Assembly (NCBI RefSeq): GCF_022581195.2 | Contig: NC_061459.1 | Coordinates: 6,014,001 to 6,078,000 of the forward strand | Length of the DNA: 64,000 nt | Origin: Helicoverpa zea | Lineage: Eukaryota; Arthropoda; Insecta; Lepidoptera; Noctuidae | Reading direction: 5' to 3' | In this document: positions 1 to 11,251 of the stretch, in pieces | How the letters are laid out: every line of letters starts with the position of its first letter | Numbering within the stretch: position 1 is the first letter of the stretch | Position numbers and translations under genes: made by a program | The notes under the pieces: generated by a model | What the model saw: only the letters and a program-made list of their open reading frames with translations | Told to the model about the DNA's origin: nothing | Databases searched by the model: none

Positions 1-12
1 CTGGGGGCTTAA
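1..12. repeat. Right end of a TTA/TAA-target MITE cut by the window edge
   Basis: The first nine bases, CTGGGGGCT, match the terminal inverted repeat end of the complete element at 6652-7078. They are followed by TAA, as expected for a 3-bp TTA/TAA target duplication. The rest of this copy would lie left of the window. Confidence 0.5.
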
Positions 13-297
13 GGTCAGCACACACGGCACATTTATGAGAGGATAGTCTATGGTATTTAACAGAGAATCGGAGTTTTTCTTTTTAGAATAAAATATATTG
101 TTTCCAAGAACTCGTTCCATGGTGTTGTACCTACTACGTTTAATATAATTTCTTTGACTACGTAACTAGGCCTTTCTTAAATGCCAAAGCTAAAAAAACG
201 TAATCTAATCTAATTTTCTCCTTTTATTCCATTGACTAGTTTTATTCCCTAATAGAATAATTAATGAACACTATTCTGTAGTTGATAATTTACTGTG

Positions 298-688
298 TAT
301 AGTCTGTTTTTTAATCTCGTAGACTAAATTGACACTTGCAAAATGTCAAACTTACAAATAATGTTGCTAGCTCTTTGCTGCAGTGTTGTAACTTTTTATC
401 TATAATAGACGAATTTAATATTCATTCAAAGTTTTATATTTAAAATTCACGCACGTACACACGGCTGTACGACGTGCTACAAACTGCCAGGTATATCTGA
501 CCACGCAAAGCCATGCGTAATCATCAAGGATAAGTCCATTATTTCAGGATGACTTATTGTAAAAAAACGATACTTGATTTTATTAACGCTAAGTTTCGGT
601 CGTGCCACATCACTATTTAAGAATTGGCAATAAACTGACAACACTCGTAATGTCAGTTTAGTCTACGAGATTAAAAAACAGACTATAG
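298..688. repeat. Palindromic-ended MITE, TA-flanked
   Basis: Inverted repeats of about 35 bp lie at 298-334 and 652-688; each begins near ATAGTCTGTTTTTTAATCTC. They differ at only one or two positions. The interior of about 315 bp has no reading frame of note. TA at both edges suggests a Tc1/mariner-type target, which is inference. Confidence 0.65.
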
Positions 689-689
689 T

Positions 690-874
690 TTGAATTGTCA
701 TTCAATAATGAATCATTTTGTCTTGATTCGTAAAGGATAAAAACGTTTATTTCAATGAAAAATAGCGGAATGCCACATACCCTTCAATAGTAATCGAGTC
801 GGGATCGGATCTCAGTCGAATCGAGTCGAACGTGAATCGTATGACGCTTAAGTAAAATTAGGAGAATCGCGGCC
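690..874 (+). repeat. MITE family copy E, right half only
   Basis: This stretch matches the right half of the MITE family seen complete at 16773-17154. It shares the 'aatagcggaatgccacata' block, the 'aatcgagtcgggatcggat' block, and an end close to GGAGAATCGNGGCC. The left half is missing and the 298-688 element directly abuts it. Confidence 0.7.
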
Positions 875-877
875 CTG

Positions 878-1378
878 TTGCTCCAAAGCATGGCGCAGTG
901 GTCGATCAACATCGCCGTGGTCGCTGAGCCGTACTTTGTCCTTCCCAGGGATGACTGGATTAAGGACCTTAACGGCTCAGTGACCATCATATCGTCGGCC
1001 GCCGCTGGTACTCCTTCCCTCGAAGGGGTGAAGAGTGGAAGGGGTTGCGTCGCAGCACGGTTCGGGGAGATAGTCGTCGTGGGGGTGTACTTCTCTCCGA
1101 GCCGAACTCTCGCCGAGTTCCACAACTCCCTCTTGGAGTTGTCCGTCGTCGTCGGAAATTATTCACTCCCTGTGCTAGTGTTAGGGGACTTCAACGACAA
1201 GAACTTGGCCTGGGGTTCCCGACGCACAGATGCACGGGGTAGGATGGTGGAGGACTGGGCGCTGGAAGCAGGCCTGGTCGTCCTCAATCGGGGTTCTGTC
1301 CCCACGTGCGTACGGATGCGAGGCGAGTCAACGAGCGCAACGTTAATGTTGATATAGTTATCGGCACGGATATCGAGC
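878..1378 (+). pseudogene. Non-LTR retrotransposon endonuclease-domain fragment
   Basis: The frame from 878 encodes about 150 residues resembling the APE-type endonuclease of R1/Jockey-like non-LTR retrotransposons. It includes a VVVGVYFSPS-like strand and the LVLGDFND motif, whose Asp/Asn pair is typical of the active site. The frame breaks near 1320: the continuation (VNVDIVIGTDIEP) is in another frame and stops at 1381. No reverse transcriptase follows. The segment is GC-rich compared with its surroundings. It is a dead fragment joined to MITE copy E on its left. Confidence 0.75.
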
Positions 1379-1487
1379 CATGACCTTCACCTGCGCAGAA
1401 GCGATTTATTGGTTTATTGCCTTATGTGTACAGTGCGCAAAGCGATCCCCACTCTTCCGCCGAGAGCTCAATATCCGTGCCGGTAAC
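1357..1487. repeat. Short inverted repeat pair
   Basis: Arms of 22 bp at 1357-1378 and 1466-1487 pair with two mismatches (core: TATCGGCACGGATAT). The left arm overlaps the broken end of the endonuclease fragment, so it may be a duplicated inverted piece of that element or a very small MITE. Confidence 0.4.
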
Positions 1488-1756
1488 TAACGGATGTCAG
1501 CGCCCCATGTCCGCTAGTAGCTAAGAAAAAAAAAAAACAAAAAAAACCCGTCGTTAACCGTTATGACTGTCTAGTATGCGCTTTACTCTCTAGCTTACAG
1601 TAATCTGTGCATACTTTATCTGTGGTTGAATAAAATAAAAAACTAAACCTCGGATAATCTATGAGAATTGTTTTATTATATAGGTTATGTTATGTTACAG
1701 AATAGTGTTTAACTAATTACAAATTTGTTTCAACTACTTCTATATTAACTGGGAAA

Positions 1757-3391
1757 ATGCATAAATTATTTAAGAATCTATGTCTCAGTAGCTCGAAAGC
1801 AAATCTGACTAGGAATATACACAACAGCTCGTCAGTCCTGGCATGGTCAAAATCAGATGTACCGCGAAGATTTCTCGAGTATAACAAGAAAATCTATCCT
1901 CCACAATCATCTGATGAAGAGCCAAGGCCAGCGGTGAGTACACCAGTTTACTAGGTGATGGACGGATTAAAATGTATAAGCTTTATCTCTCTAGTGTAGA
2001 TATTCTTTTAAAAACTCATGCTTAATAAAAAATAAGTAACAGGCTAATGTATGAGATATTGTTGTTAAAAGGCAGGATTTATGAGAACTCTTAATACATG
2101 CACGCCCTGAAACAATATACATATCTCTAAATGTAATAAAATATTTATGATTATTATATTATTTAGAATTCGGTTCCAATGAAAGCATACAAAAAAGCAG
2201 TACAAAATAATGTCTTAATAATATAATGGGTTATACTTATTGATAATAAATCTACCACCATGGGACTACAAAGTCCCAGATTTCTCTAAGGTGAACGTGG
2301 GGCTAAAGCCAACACGCCGAAGCCCTTTTGAGATAGTGTGAAAGAAATGGTGGAGTGCACATGGATAATAGTTATTATTATTCGATCTTGATGTCAAATC
2401 TTCTCAATATTTCGCTGCATTACTTTTATCTTGTTCCTGAAATAATAAGAACATATAAATTGCCAAAAATTTTGTTGCATATGAATATTGTAAAGTATAC
2501 TGCCATAACTGCCATTTATATTTAAATATGTATGCTTGTCTAATAAGTAGTAGATGATCAGTTTATGCTAGCACCCATAGCACCAACAACTAGCATCACT
2601 AGCTTAATTTGGAGTCTTAACCAACAGTGTATAAAAGGTGTGACAATATTATATCGTAATATTAACCAATATACCAACTAAAATAAAAATTAAAGAAGTA
2701 ACAATAATTAGTACACAATGATTTACTAAGTGTTTATTTTTAGTTTGTATGTCATCAGAAGACCAATATAAAGTATAGTCCTGAGAAGCTGTGGTATATT
2801 GCTAGTTTTGTCAGAGGAATGACAGTAGATGAGGCTGTAAAACAACTCAGCTTTGTTAATAAAAAAGGAGCAATATTTGTCAAGGAAGCCATACTTGAAG
2901 CTCAAGATTTAGCTGTAAAAGAGCATAATGTAGAATTTAGGAGCAATTTGTGGATTGGTAAGTAAATAACTCAAAAGCCTCAACAACTCTCCAAGTATTG
3001 ATTAAAGTCAGTTTGCTACCATTTCCCAAATACACCCATATTTTATGTTTTTGAATTAGCTTTATTTACACCTCTGCATATAAATAAATATAGGTAGTTA
3101 TAGTTAAAATACTTTAGCAATTAAATAACCAAGTTCACCTATGTTATAACAATGCATTGTCCTTTTTCAGCTGAATCATTTTCTGGTCAAGGAATGGTGA
3201 TTAAAGGAATAAGAAGACATGCAAGGGGACGTATGGGAGAAGTGAGATACCAATTCAGTCATTATTTTGTAAGATTGGAGGAAGGAAAGCCACCTGCAGA
3301 CTATTACAAACGGAGTCCACTAACTCCTCAACAACAACTTGCTAATTGGCTGGAACAAATGAGGAAGAGAAAGATTATAAATTCATATTAA
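1757..3391 (+). CDS. mRpL22: Mitochondrial ribosomal protein L22 (uL22m)
   Basis: Predicted large-subunit protein of the mitochondrial ribosome, 203 residues from three exons: 1757-1933, 2744-2957 and 3171-3391. Phases close at each junction (59 codons, then 71 plus one base, then the remainder), and every junction is GT-AG. The N-terminus is basic and Ser-rich, consistent with a mitochondrial presequence. The middle exon has the L22 core (SPEKLWYIASFVRGMTVDEA, then KEAILEAQDLA). The last exon has the family block RRHARGRMGEVRYQFSHYFV and ends RKIINSY. The start is the first ATG of the frame. The gene converges on the SLC35 transporter gene, with 559 bp between stops. Assignment rests on motif recognition. 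Confidence 0.93.
2262..2370 (+). repeat. Dispersed repeat fragment in mRpL22 intron 1
   Basis: About 100 bp here, including 'aaagccaacacgc' and 'gaagcccttttgaga', recurs at 28227-28322 inside Hsc70Cb intron 5 with scattered differences. It looks like a piece of an abundant lepidopteran transposable element; I cannot assign the class. Confidence 0.6.
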
Positions 3392-3950
3392 GTTGAAAAT
3401 AATTTATTAACATATTTACTTATAAATATAAGATAGCATAGATTCTGCTTTTGATTCATATTTAATTCTTACTTACCATTACGAAAATATTTTAAATGCC
3501 ATTAGACATTTTATAAAACTTAATTAGCAAAACAATCATAATTAACTTATTATAGTTATGTACCAAAAATAGGTTTATTATTTCACAAATTGATTATGAA
3601 TTGATTATTATTTATAATTATAAAATAATTTGTATTGTTAAAATGTTAAGTATCCATTGTGAAAATATCAGCTACAAACTCAGCCACTGCTTATCATAGC
3701 ATTTTTGAACATTTCCTGTTTAGGGATGTTTAAAAAATCCTTGACTAATACTCGAATAAATTCATTGTTTTTAGCAGTTCCTATCAAAATTAATAATTTA
3801 TACTTGCTAGGGTACACTTTATATTACCCTGATCATTCTTAATGAATATCTATTTGTAAGTCTTATGAAAATAGGCAAGCTTATTATAAACAAGCACTGA
3901 TAAAATACTTTAAATAAAAAGGACTTAATTTAAATAAAGCACAGAAATGA
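3392..3950. other. Convergent intergenic spacer
   Basis: AT-rich spacer between the stops of mRpL22 (+) and the SLC35 transporter (-). It should hold both 3' UTRs; TTTATT near 3570 is an AATAAA on the minus strand. Nothing else seen. Confidence 0.6.
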
Positions 3951-5736
3951 TCATACATTTAGAGACGTCCTTGGCTCAGGTTTCTTGGGTACATAACCAT
4001 ATAGGAAAATTGAGACGATAACAAACAGTGTGCCAACAGCAAACTGTACAGTGAGGTTGAAATCAAATATGTAAATTGATGCTATGCAGGAAATGATGAT
4101 TGCAACAGATGTTGCAAAACCTTTTAGTATATTATCTGCATATTTGACAACTACAGCAACTATAAGGCCTCCTGCTGCTTGTAATATGACTAGATACCAA
4201 ACAAAACCATCAAAGCCTTTAAGCAAATTATTTTGAGTTCCTTCATTTACAAGATAAGTAATGGTTCCAAATGGTAAAGACAGTAAACTCAACTGTACAT
4301 TTCTCATCCACACCTGAAACAAGTAAACAAAATGAATTGAAGTCATTACAAACACATCTTTTGTTCTTTCATAACATATAAACATGTTGGCCCTGAGCTC
4401 ATTCTTATGTTAAATAACATGTAAATTGAAACTGTTAGTGAACATGAATTAAATAGAAGTAAATAACAGGCTAGAATACTCATTGAATTAGTGTTAGGCT
4501 AAGTAAGCTACTTTGTAGCCCCATTATTATTAGTTAGTTTTTACAATACATAATGCAAATTTGCCTTAAAAAGGAAACAATTTTTTAATTTAGGAACAGC
4601 ATTACATTTTGAAGAGAGAATTTAACTTACAGAAATGTCAGATTCTTTAAGTACTTTTTCAAAGTATATTCCTGCAAAACCAGATATAAAGCAAGCTGCC
4701 AATGCTGCACTAAATCCTAATATTTTGGACTGCTCTGGTAAATGTGGTTTAGCAACATTTGTTTTTTCAGTAGAGGACAGCTGTACAAGAGCTACTCCAG
4801 CTGCTAAAATTGCTAATGCAAACCACTGCCACTTCTTGAGCTGTCTTTTCAATACAAGAACAGCAAAAAATGCTGTTGTCAGTATCTTTAGTTGATATGT
4901 GACCTGAAAATAACATATTTAGGTTTTAGAATTATAGTTAGGCTTCATTATTATGTTCTTTATAACAGGTCAGTTTCATTCTCTAGAATATAAAATCCAG
5001 TCAATAAGTGCTTTCAAAGTCAAAGTCAAAATGTTTTACCTGGTAAGTGGCTGCATCTAAGTTAGATGCTGATACATAAAGCAAATTATTTTGTACAATA
5101 TATAAAAATGATGGCACACAGACTCGTAATGTGTCTCTGACATTTAATATTACTACACTGTACATTGAGTGTGCACCCTTTTCAACACCACCAGACTCTT
5201 GCATAACAAGGCACACACATATGATTAATTTAAATACTTCTGCCATTAAAACGGCTGAAAAGAAATACATAATTGATTAGCCATGTTGCTGATAAGCGTG
5301 AATTTAAACTCGAATGATAAACAAATTATAGTGTGTATAATCATATAATACATAATACTTTACCTGCTGCAGATGAGAACATTTCCACATCTCTTGTGCG
5401 AGCATATCGCATACTTAGACCTAATGCTGCATTTTGCAATGTCAATATCACCAAGCTTACATATTTTATATAGCCTGAAAATAGCATTACTTAATTATTT
5501 CTGGAGCCAATTTAGCAATGTTTGACAACGGTTTCTTAAAAAATAATTTTACCATAATTATTCACTCTTCTGTTGTGTGCATAGGATTGTGCTTTTTTTG
5601 AGTCACCGTCCATATCTTCTTCAATATTTAGTTGTGTGTCAACAACTGCCAGCTCTTGTGCGATGTCCGGCTCAACAACTTCTCCAACAAGATCTGTGTT
5701 TACTGAAGGTTCTCCAATCGAGTCAGTAGACTTCAT
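3951..5736 (-). CDS. Ugalt: Golgi UDP-galactose transporter, SLC35A2-like
   Basis: Nucleotide-sugar antiporter of the SLC35A family, expected to bring UDP-galactose (possibly UDP-GalNAc or UDP-GlcNAc) into the Golgi in exchange for UMP. Five coding exons on the complement: 5553-5736, 5364-5474, 5040-5254, 4631-4903 and 3951-4313. All are GT-AG and phase-consistent, giving about 381 residues. Family blocks in order: ALGLSMRYARTRD, YIVQNNLLYVSASNLDAATY, QLKILTTAFFAVLVLKR, FISGFAGIYFEKVLKESDIS, VWMRNVQLSLLSLPFG, and AVVVKYADNILKGFATS with the following IIISC. About ten hydrophobic segments. The acidic 60-residue N-terminus precedes the first membrane helix. The start at 5736 is a choice; the same frame is open to an ATG at 5775, and an upstream exon is possible. 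Confidence 0.92.
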
Positions 5737-5775
5737 AGGAAGCTTATGAAAAGGAATTTTTTTAGTAAAACACAA

Positions 5776-6651
5776 CTAAAGATAAGTAATATGATAATCT
5801 CAACACAAAATTGATTTTAGTTAAGATATCTAATTACATTGCTTTTAAATTCTAATTAAGGATACAAACTGATCACAAGTTAAAAGTATTTCGATAACAG
5901 ATTGCAACGATAATATTCACTGATTAATTATTACTTATTATTAAACTACAGAATTAAACACATAAGTGAAAGTACTTACAACAACGTTAACATTTTGTTA
6001 ATAGACTAAATTGTTATATTAAGTTTGTAAGTTGAAGATACCTGGGTAAATAAAATTATGTTAATCCACTAGGTTTAAATTGTTAACATGTTAATAAATT
6101 ATAAAGAAATGTAAACCTAATATTACCAGTTCCCGTAGGGCCACATAAACATTAAAAAATCCACTGAAGATACTAATTCATTTGAAATCGCTTTGGAGTT
6201 GCGCTATTTCATTGAAAAATTCGATTAAAATATAATTATATATCTTGTCTAAGTTAGGTTCACAATCACAATAAAATTTTATTGTTGACGTCGGCACGGC
6301 AAGCAAAGCCAATGAACTGTTGACGTTCGGCCACAGACAGAGTGTAAAGCCAGAAACACATTATTGACACCCGACGCGACGTGCATCGTTTACAATTTGT
6401 AATGTCAAGGGCCGCCTTAAACCATGACTCACGAATATCTGTTTAAAGTTTAAAGTATTATAACGCTGGTCTTGTCCATTCCAAAATGTTTTCATGAAGC
6501 CGCACTCGCATCTCTACCTCTAGCAGTGCAGGCATATTCTCGTACTCGATTTTAAACGTGTTAAGAATTTGCTCTTAATGTCACCCACCTCTATTGAATG
6601 TTTTGTTTAGGCGCTCCCTAGATGTCAATAAAATTGCGCAATATTACGTTA
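5776..6651. other. Upstream flank of the SLC35A2-like gene
   Basis: AT-rich to about 6270, then mixed. It presumably contains the promoter and any noncoding first exon of the minus-strand transporter gene. No reading frame, repeat or motif I can support. Confidence 0.4.
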
Positions 6652-7078
6652 AGCCCCCAGTACGCATTGGCCTGTGTTGGGCCAAGCTTTCCAATGCACA
6701 AATGTAGGCTACGACCAAATGGTGTTTACACATTGGCATGGCTCATTGCTGCCTGACAAACCACTTGCGATGGACGTCGAAGTAACTAAGGCTGCGGCTA
6801 TTTATTTGTATACTATATACAGTACTATATTTACTACTATATTTATTTTTACACGCAATACAAAAGTGTACTATCCTCAGCGGCCGGTGACGAACTAAAC
6901 ATTGGCTGAATGTGTAAACACCACAGGCCACGCTGGGCCACGATTCCTTTGATCTGTGCCCAAAAAACCGACAACTCGCCGAATGCACGCCAACATTGAC
7001 AAACGTGCACCAATACCCCGTGTTCACATTGGTAATGGCGTGTATTGGCCACGCTTGGGCCAATGTGTACTGGGGGCT
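6652..7078. repeat. MITE with TTA target duplication (AGCCCCCAGTAC ends)
   Basis: A 427-bp element with inverted ends starting AGCCCCCAGTACGCATTGGC on the left and AGCCCCCAGTACACATTGGC (complement) on the right. TTA flanks it at 6649-6651 and 7079-7081. No coding capacity. TTA/TAA 3-bp duplications are the hallmark of the PIF/Harbinger superfamily, so a nonautonomous Harbinger-type element is likely. The end at window position 1-9 belongs to the same family. Confidence 0.8.
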
Positions 7079-7118
7079 TTACGCATTGTGCAGCCCAGTC
7101 TCGACGTTGACGGTATTA

Positions 7119-7458
7119 AGGCCTATTCAGACCTAAGCGGTATTCGCTACCGTCTGCAGCAGACAAAACCCTGTGGGTATGCGGTAATATTACTGTCAAA
7201 ACGGATTTCGCTATCCTTGTGGGTAGAATAACGCACGGTAGTCGAGTTTCGCTCAGAGAGGTAAGAAATTTTCACGGAGTGAGGGGCGGGATGCATGCCG
7301 CTGCTCCCGCGCGGTATGTACTTCTACCCACAGCGGCAGCGAATATCGCTCAGGTCGCTCTAGCCGCGGTACTTGATACTAAATACCTGAGCGAAATCCG
7401 CGCCGTACGTACCTCTACCCACAGCGGCAGCGAATATCGCTCAGGTTTGAATAGGCCT
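7119..7458. repeat. MITE with TTA target duplication (AGGCCTATTC ends)
   Basis: A 340-bp element, TIRs of about 30 bp (left AGGCCTATTCAGACCTAAGC, right complement AGGCCTATTCAAACCTGAGC), flanked by TTA at 7116-7118 and 7459-7461. Inside, a block of about 40 bp beginning near 'tacccacagcggcagcga' occurs twice (about 7316 and 7406). Only 40 bp separate it from the preceding MITE. No coding capacity. Confidence 0.8.
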
Positions 7459-8081
7459 TTAATGTTACACCCCTGTCACCCGTGCCTGAGAGGGCACGTA
7501 AAGACCCAAGACGGTGTCCACAAATGCTACTCAATTGCAGTTTCAGTTATAATACTACGTCAGAGGCCGTTAGGCCGGATTTGAGAAAGGCTTGTTAGAA
7601 GCTAAGCTACCTACTTTTGGATTTATTAGCTTATGGTGACTTTTGCCACCATATTATAAGGTAGTGGTGGTAAACCAGACTGAAGATGTCTTGGTTAGTT
7701 ACGGTACTTATGATACTTTAAGCTGGTTTAAAGGTAGTACAAAAGCCGATACTTGTTTGATACCACATTTTATAATAAGAGGGTTGGAGTTCTGGTTGAT
7801 AAGCAAGTAGCTTAGTCAGTAATAAGTAGGTACGATCAGTGGCGGATTTACAAATTGGCCGCTAGTAGGCCATTCAATTTTTGCCGCCCCTAATGATTGT
7901 GAACTTAATGATACTTCTGTCAGTTACCAGATTTTTTTGCAACCCGCTATGTATCGAAGAGTTTAATGTTGACCTAACAAGTTTATTTGACAGCGACTTT
8001 AAAGCGTAAAACCTCTGTAACTTTTAAACGGCTCAATCGATTTTCATCAAACATGTCTAAGAACCAAAGAGTAAAGTAATA

Positions 8082-10478
8082 TACAGGGTTACTGGTAACT
8101 CGACGTATTCCTTGCAGGACATCATAGTAGGGTTAAAATGCAACAAATTAAGCCACTAAATGTTCTACCGAAATTCAGTAGTTTTTGAGTTAGTAAGGGT
8201 TTTACATTTTTTGTGAAAAATCCCAGATTAAATTATTTGAAGCCAATTTGAAAATTATTCACGGGGCGACTGTACTGAAATTGAAGTTATTATCATAGTT
8301 GACACCGTAGCGGATCGTTTTTAATAACTAAAAGTTCAAAATGACTAAAACTTTGGTGAAGATCACTAATCAAACATTTTTTTTTTTGTAATTTTTGCTA
8401 TTACTTCATAAAAAATGTTGTCTTGGCACAAAAAAAATACACTACACCAGGTGTACAAATTATTAGAAAAATATCCTTGTCTTATCAGCTATCCAAAATA
8501 GTATGAAAGTTAATACAAAGTCTTGGATTGCATTATGAAAATCGTTGTTGCTTTAGTACAAGAAGGTGTTTATTCGGAAAATCAAATTAAACAATTTCGT
8601 GAACATTATCATTATTTTTAATCAATATGAGTTTGTGGTCTTTAATAACATTATTTCACACGTCTTGTTCGAAGTGCTGTCCTCGGTTTCGAATACATGC
8701 TCTTATTCGCTTCCTCACTTCGGTTTTTGTGATTGTGGTTCTCATCTGATTCGCCGCATCTGTTATTCTCTCCCTTAGTTCTTCAATTGAATTTACGGGG
8801 GTGACATAAACTAGGTCTTTCATATGACCCCAGACGTAAAAGTCTAGCGGCGTCAGATCAGGGCTTCGTGCAGGCCACGGAATCGGCCCACCGCGCCCAA
8901 TCCATCGGTTTGGATAGTTTTCATCCAGCAATTGTCGAATTGTGATGCGGAAGTGGGCTGGACATCCATCATGTTGGTATATCATGTTTGCCCTTCTTTC
9001 TTCGGGTACATCCGTGAGCAGTGCTGCTAAATGATTTCTTAGGAAATCTTCATAAAGTTCCCCATTTAATGTTCGGGGTAAAATATGTGGGCCTATTAAC
9101 TTATCGTCGACAATACCCATCCAAACATTAAGCGAGAACTTACGCTGCGATGCGGTTGGTTTCAGTTTCTTAGGGTTTCCTTCTCCCTTCGGTGCCCAGT
9201 AATGTAAATTGTGGTAATTTGTGATACCATCACGGTCAAAACATGACTCATCGGTCCACAGAATGTTTTTCAAAAAGTTTTCGCTTTCGGCATCGGCATT
9301 AAGCATGAAACGACAAAATTCAAGCCGTCTCTGCGGATCTCCCTCTTCTAATGACTGCACGGGTTGGTAGTGGTATGGATGTCGGCCTGACAAGTGAACT
9401 ACAGACCAGACTTTCCACTGTGACATACCAAGCTCACGCGCTACCATGTTTGTAGATATGTTGGGGTTGTCAATAAAACGCTGAAGAATCGGCTCCTCGT
9501 CCTCAGCCGTGTATCTCCGAGAACGACCAGTGTCAATTTGCCTGCTTCTTTGAACACTGCCAGTTTCAGATAATCGCCGATAAGTCGATCCGAAGACACT
9601 AACGTGGGGGAGTCGGCGGTTTGGAAAGCGCAGTTGATAGGATCTTCGTGCCTCAGCAGCGTTACCGTCACAAAGTCCGTAACAGTACAATATGTCAGCG
9701 TATTCTTGATTAGAATATGCAGCCATAGTCAGCACTTATGAACGCACAGAACAACACAAGAGCAAGATATGGAGCAACAGTCAAGGATATAGCCAGATTA
9801 CAAAACACGAACTTGCGCGACGTAGAGTTGTAACTAACTAACGCTGACGACCAGATTTTGTGTAGTCGCACCCTGTCTCGTACCGAGGGAACAATAGTGA
9901 CCAATCCTAAAGCTTGCCGAGTGTTTGGAATTCAAACGCAGGTAAAAACTACGAATAATAGGAATTTAAAACAATAGGTTGACCGTCTCGCAATTTTAGC
10001 TGCTCCCCATAAACCTTCTATCTTTCCCTGTCACACACGCAAAAGTATTGACCATCATACCTTTTTGGATAGCTGATAAGACAAGGATATTTTTCTAATA
10101 ATTTGTACACCTGGTGTAGTGTATTTTTTTGTGCTAAGACAACATTTTGTATGAAGTAATAGCAAAAATTACAAAAAAAAAAATGTTTGATTAGTGATCT
10201 TCACCAAAGTTTTAGTCATTTTGAACTTTTAGTTATTAAAAACGATCCGCTACGGTGTCAACTATGATAATAACTTCAATTTCAATACAGTCGCCCCGTG
10301 AATAATTTTCAAATTGGCTTCAAATAATTTAATCTGGGATTTTTCACAAAAAATGTAAAACCCTTACTAACTCAAAAACTACTGAATTTCGGTAGAACAT
10401 TTAGTGGCTTAATTTGTTGCATTTTAACCCTACTATGATGTCCTGCAAGGAATACGTCGAGTTACCAGTAACCCTGTA
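8082..10478 (-). mobile_element. DD41D Tc1/mariner-superfamily transposon with very long TIRs
   Basis: A complete 2,397-bp element flanked by TA at 8080-8081 and 10479-10480. Its inverted repeats are about 420 bp (8082 to ~8500 and ~10058 to 10478), begin TACAGGGTTACTGGTAACTC, and differ at only a handful of positions. The interior holds one uninterrupted transposase frame on the minus strand. Near-identical arms and an intact frame suggest recent insertion. The catalytic spacing DD41D points to the rosa/Visitor-like lineage; that family name is inference. Confidence 0.92.
8656..9735 (-). CDS. Transposase, IS630-Tc1-mariner superfamily, DD41D
   Basis: A 359-residue single-exon protein with no internal stop. 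The first ~110 residues contain the DNA-binding helix-turn-helix region, with an RSRRYTAEDE hinge-like stretch near 71-80. The catalytic domain has D162 in WTDES, D256 in YQHDGCPAH and D298 in SPDLTPLDF. Exactly 41 residues lie between the second and third acids, hence DD41D. It cuts and joins the element ends at TA dinucleotides. The ATG four codons downstream (MAAYSNQ) is an equally good start. It lies centrally between long inverted repeats, which may supply promoter and terminator. Likely functional or very recently so, which is inference from intactness. Confidence 0.95.
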   Translation of the reverse strand: MLTMAAYSNQEYADILYCYGLCDGNAAEARRSYQLRFPNRRLPHVSVFGSTYRRLSETGSVQRSRQIDTGRSRRYTAEDEEPILQRFIDNPNISTNMVARELGMSQWKVWSVVHLSGRHPYHYQPVQSLEEGDPQRRLEFCRFMLNADAESENFLKNILWTDESCFDRDGITNYHNLHYWAPKGEGNPKKLKPTASQRKFSLNVWMGIVDDKLIGPHILPRTLNGELYEDFLRNHLAALLTDVPEERRANMIYQHDGCPAHFRITIRQLLDENYPNRWIGRGGPIPWPARSPDLTPLDFYVWGHMKDLVYVTPVNSIEELRERITDAANQMRTTITKTEVRKRIRACIRNRGQHFEQDV

Positions 10479-10818
10479 TAGGGAAAAGAGAGCCCACTCA
10501 CGTGTTATTCTTGCAACCCAATAGGCATGATGACAGTAATCAAAAATCATTAAAATAATATATTTATTAAATTAAACTTGAAGCTTGGAATATAAAACGC
10601 GCATTGTTTTCTTTATTAATAATGTGATTAATATGTATTTTTATAAAATAAAATTACGAAATAAGGCAATCCGCCATGATATCTTGAACACCAATCAGAG
10701 CTCGTGACGTCATCTCTCAAAACAACTCGCGTGAAAGCGCGCGAACGTCACATTTCGTTATTGTGAACTTCCACTGCGATCTTTGTTTTTAATTAATTAA
10801 TTGTTTATAACACGAGTT

Positions 10819-10938
10819 ATGGAGCCCGGATTTATCAAGGCAAACAGCGCTAATTTGCCTAGAATTGATATCATAATGCTGGGAGAGTTTTTGGCATCAA
10901 ATAAAGATTTTTGTTCAGCTGAATTTAGAAAATGTTAA
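10819..10938 (+). pseudogene. 39-residue ORF, N-terminal fragment of a repeat-encoded protein
   Basis: The frame reads MEPGFIKANSANLPRIDIIM and ends AEFRKC before TAA. Its coding-like composition and start suggest the N-terminus of a longer protein of a mobile or repeated gene, truncated here. I do not recognise a domain. It diverges from the THAP exon on the opposite strand. Confidence 0.35.
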
Positions 10939-11028
10939 AACTTCCATTTAAGTATACTAGTTTAATTAAAAAAACTTCCATGTAAGGGTATTAGTTTAAT
11001 TAAAAAAACTTCTATGTTAGAATCTAGA

Positions 11029-11251
11029 GAACTATGTAATAACTTACATCAAAGTGATCTTCACAAAAATAAAGTTGTACCCTGGGCAATATTGCTTTTG
11101 AATCTCGCCTTGCAAGTTTAAGCCACTTGTTTCGTATTTTTTTATTGTGAGGAACGTACACAAATAACTTATCAGGAGTTGTTTTGGATGTGTTCTTACA
11201 CTGGGGGACCCCACAACACCTATGCACTTTCGAATTCATATTTATATACAC
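11029..11251 (-). pseudogene. THAP zinc-finger exon fragment
   Basis: The minus-strand frame starts MYINMNSKVHRCCGVPQCKN and contains the C2-CH pattern of a THAP DNA-binding domain: C-x4-C near residues 13-18, a conserved W in IRNKWLKLARR, and CEDHF at the end. It stops being open directly after a good splice donor (GAT then GTAAGT) near 11034. So it looks like the first exon of a THAP protein whose remaining exons are absent. THAP domains are frequent in P-element-like transposases and in host proteins. Confidence 0.6.

Noticed and set aside
7219..7584. 121-codon frame over a MITE
   Set aside because: It spans the repeats of the 7119-7458 element and has no motif; a chance frame in GC-rich repeat DNA.
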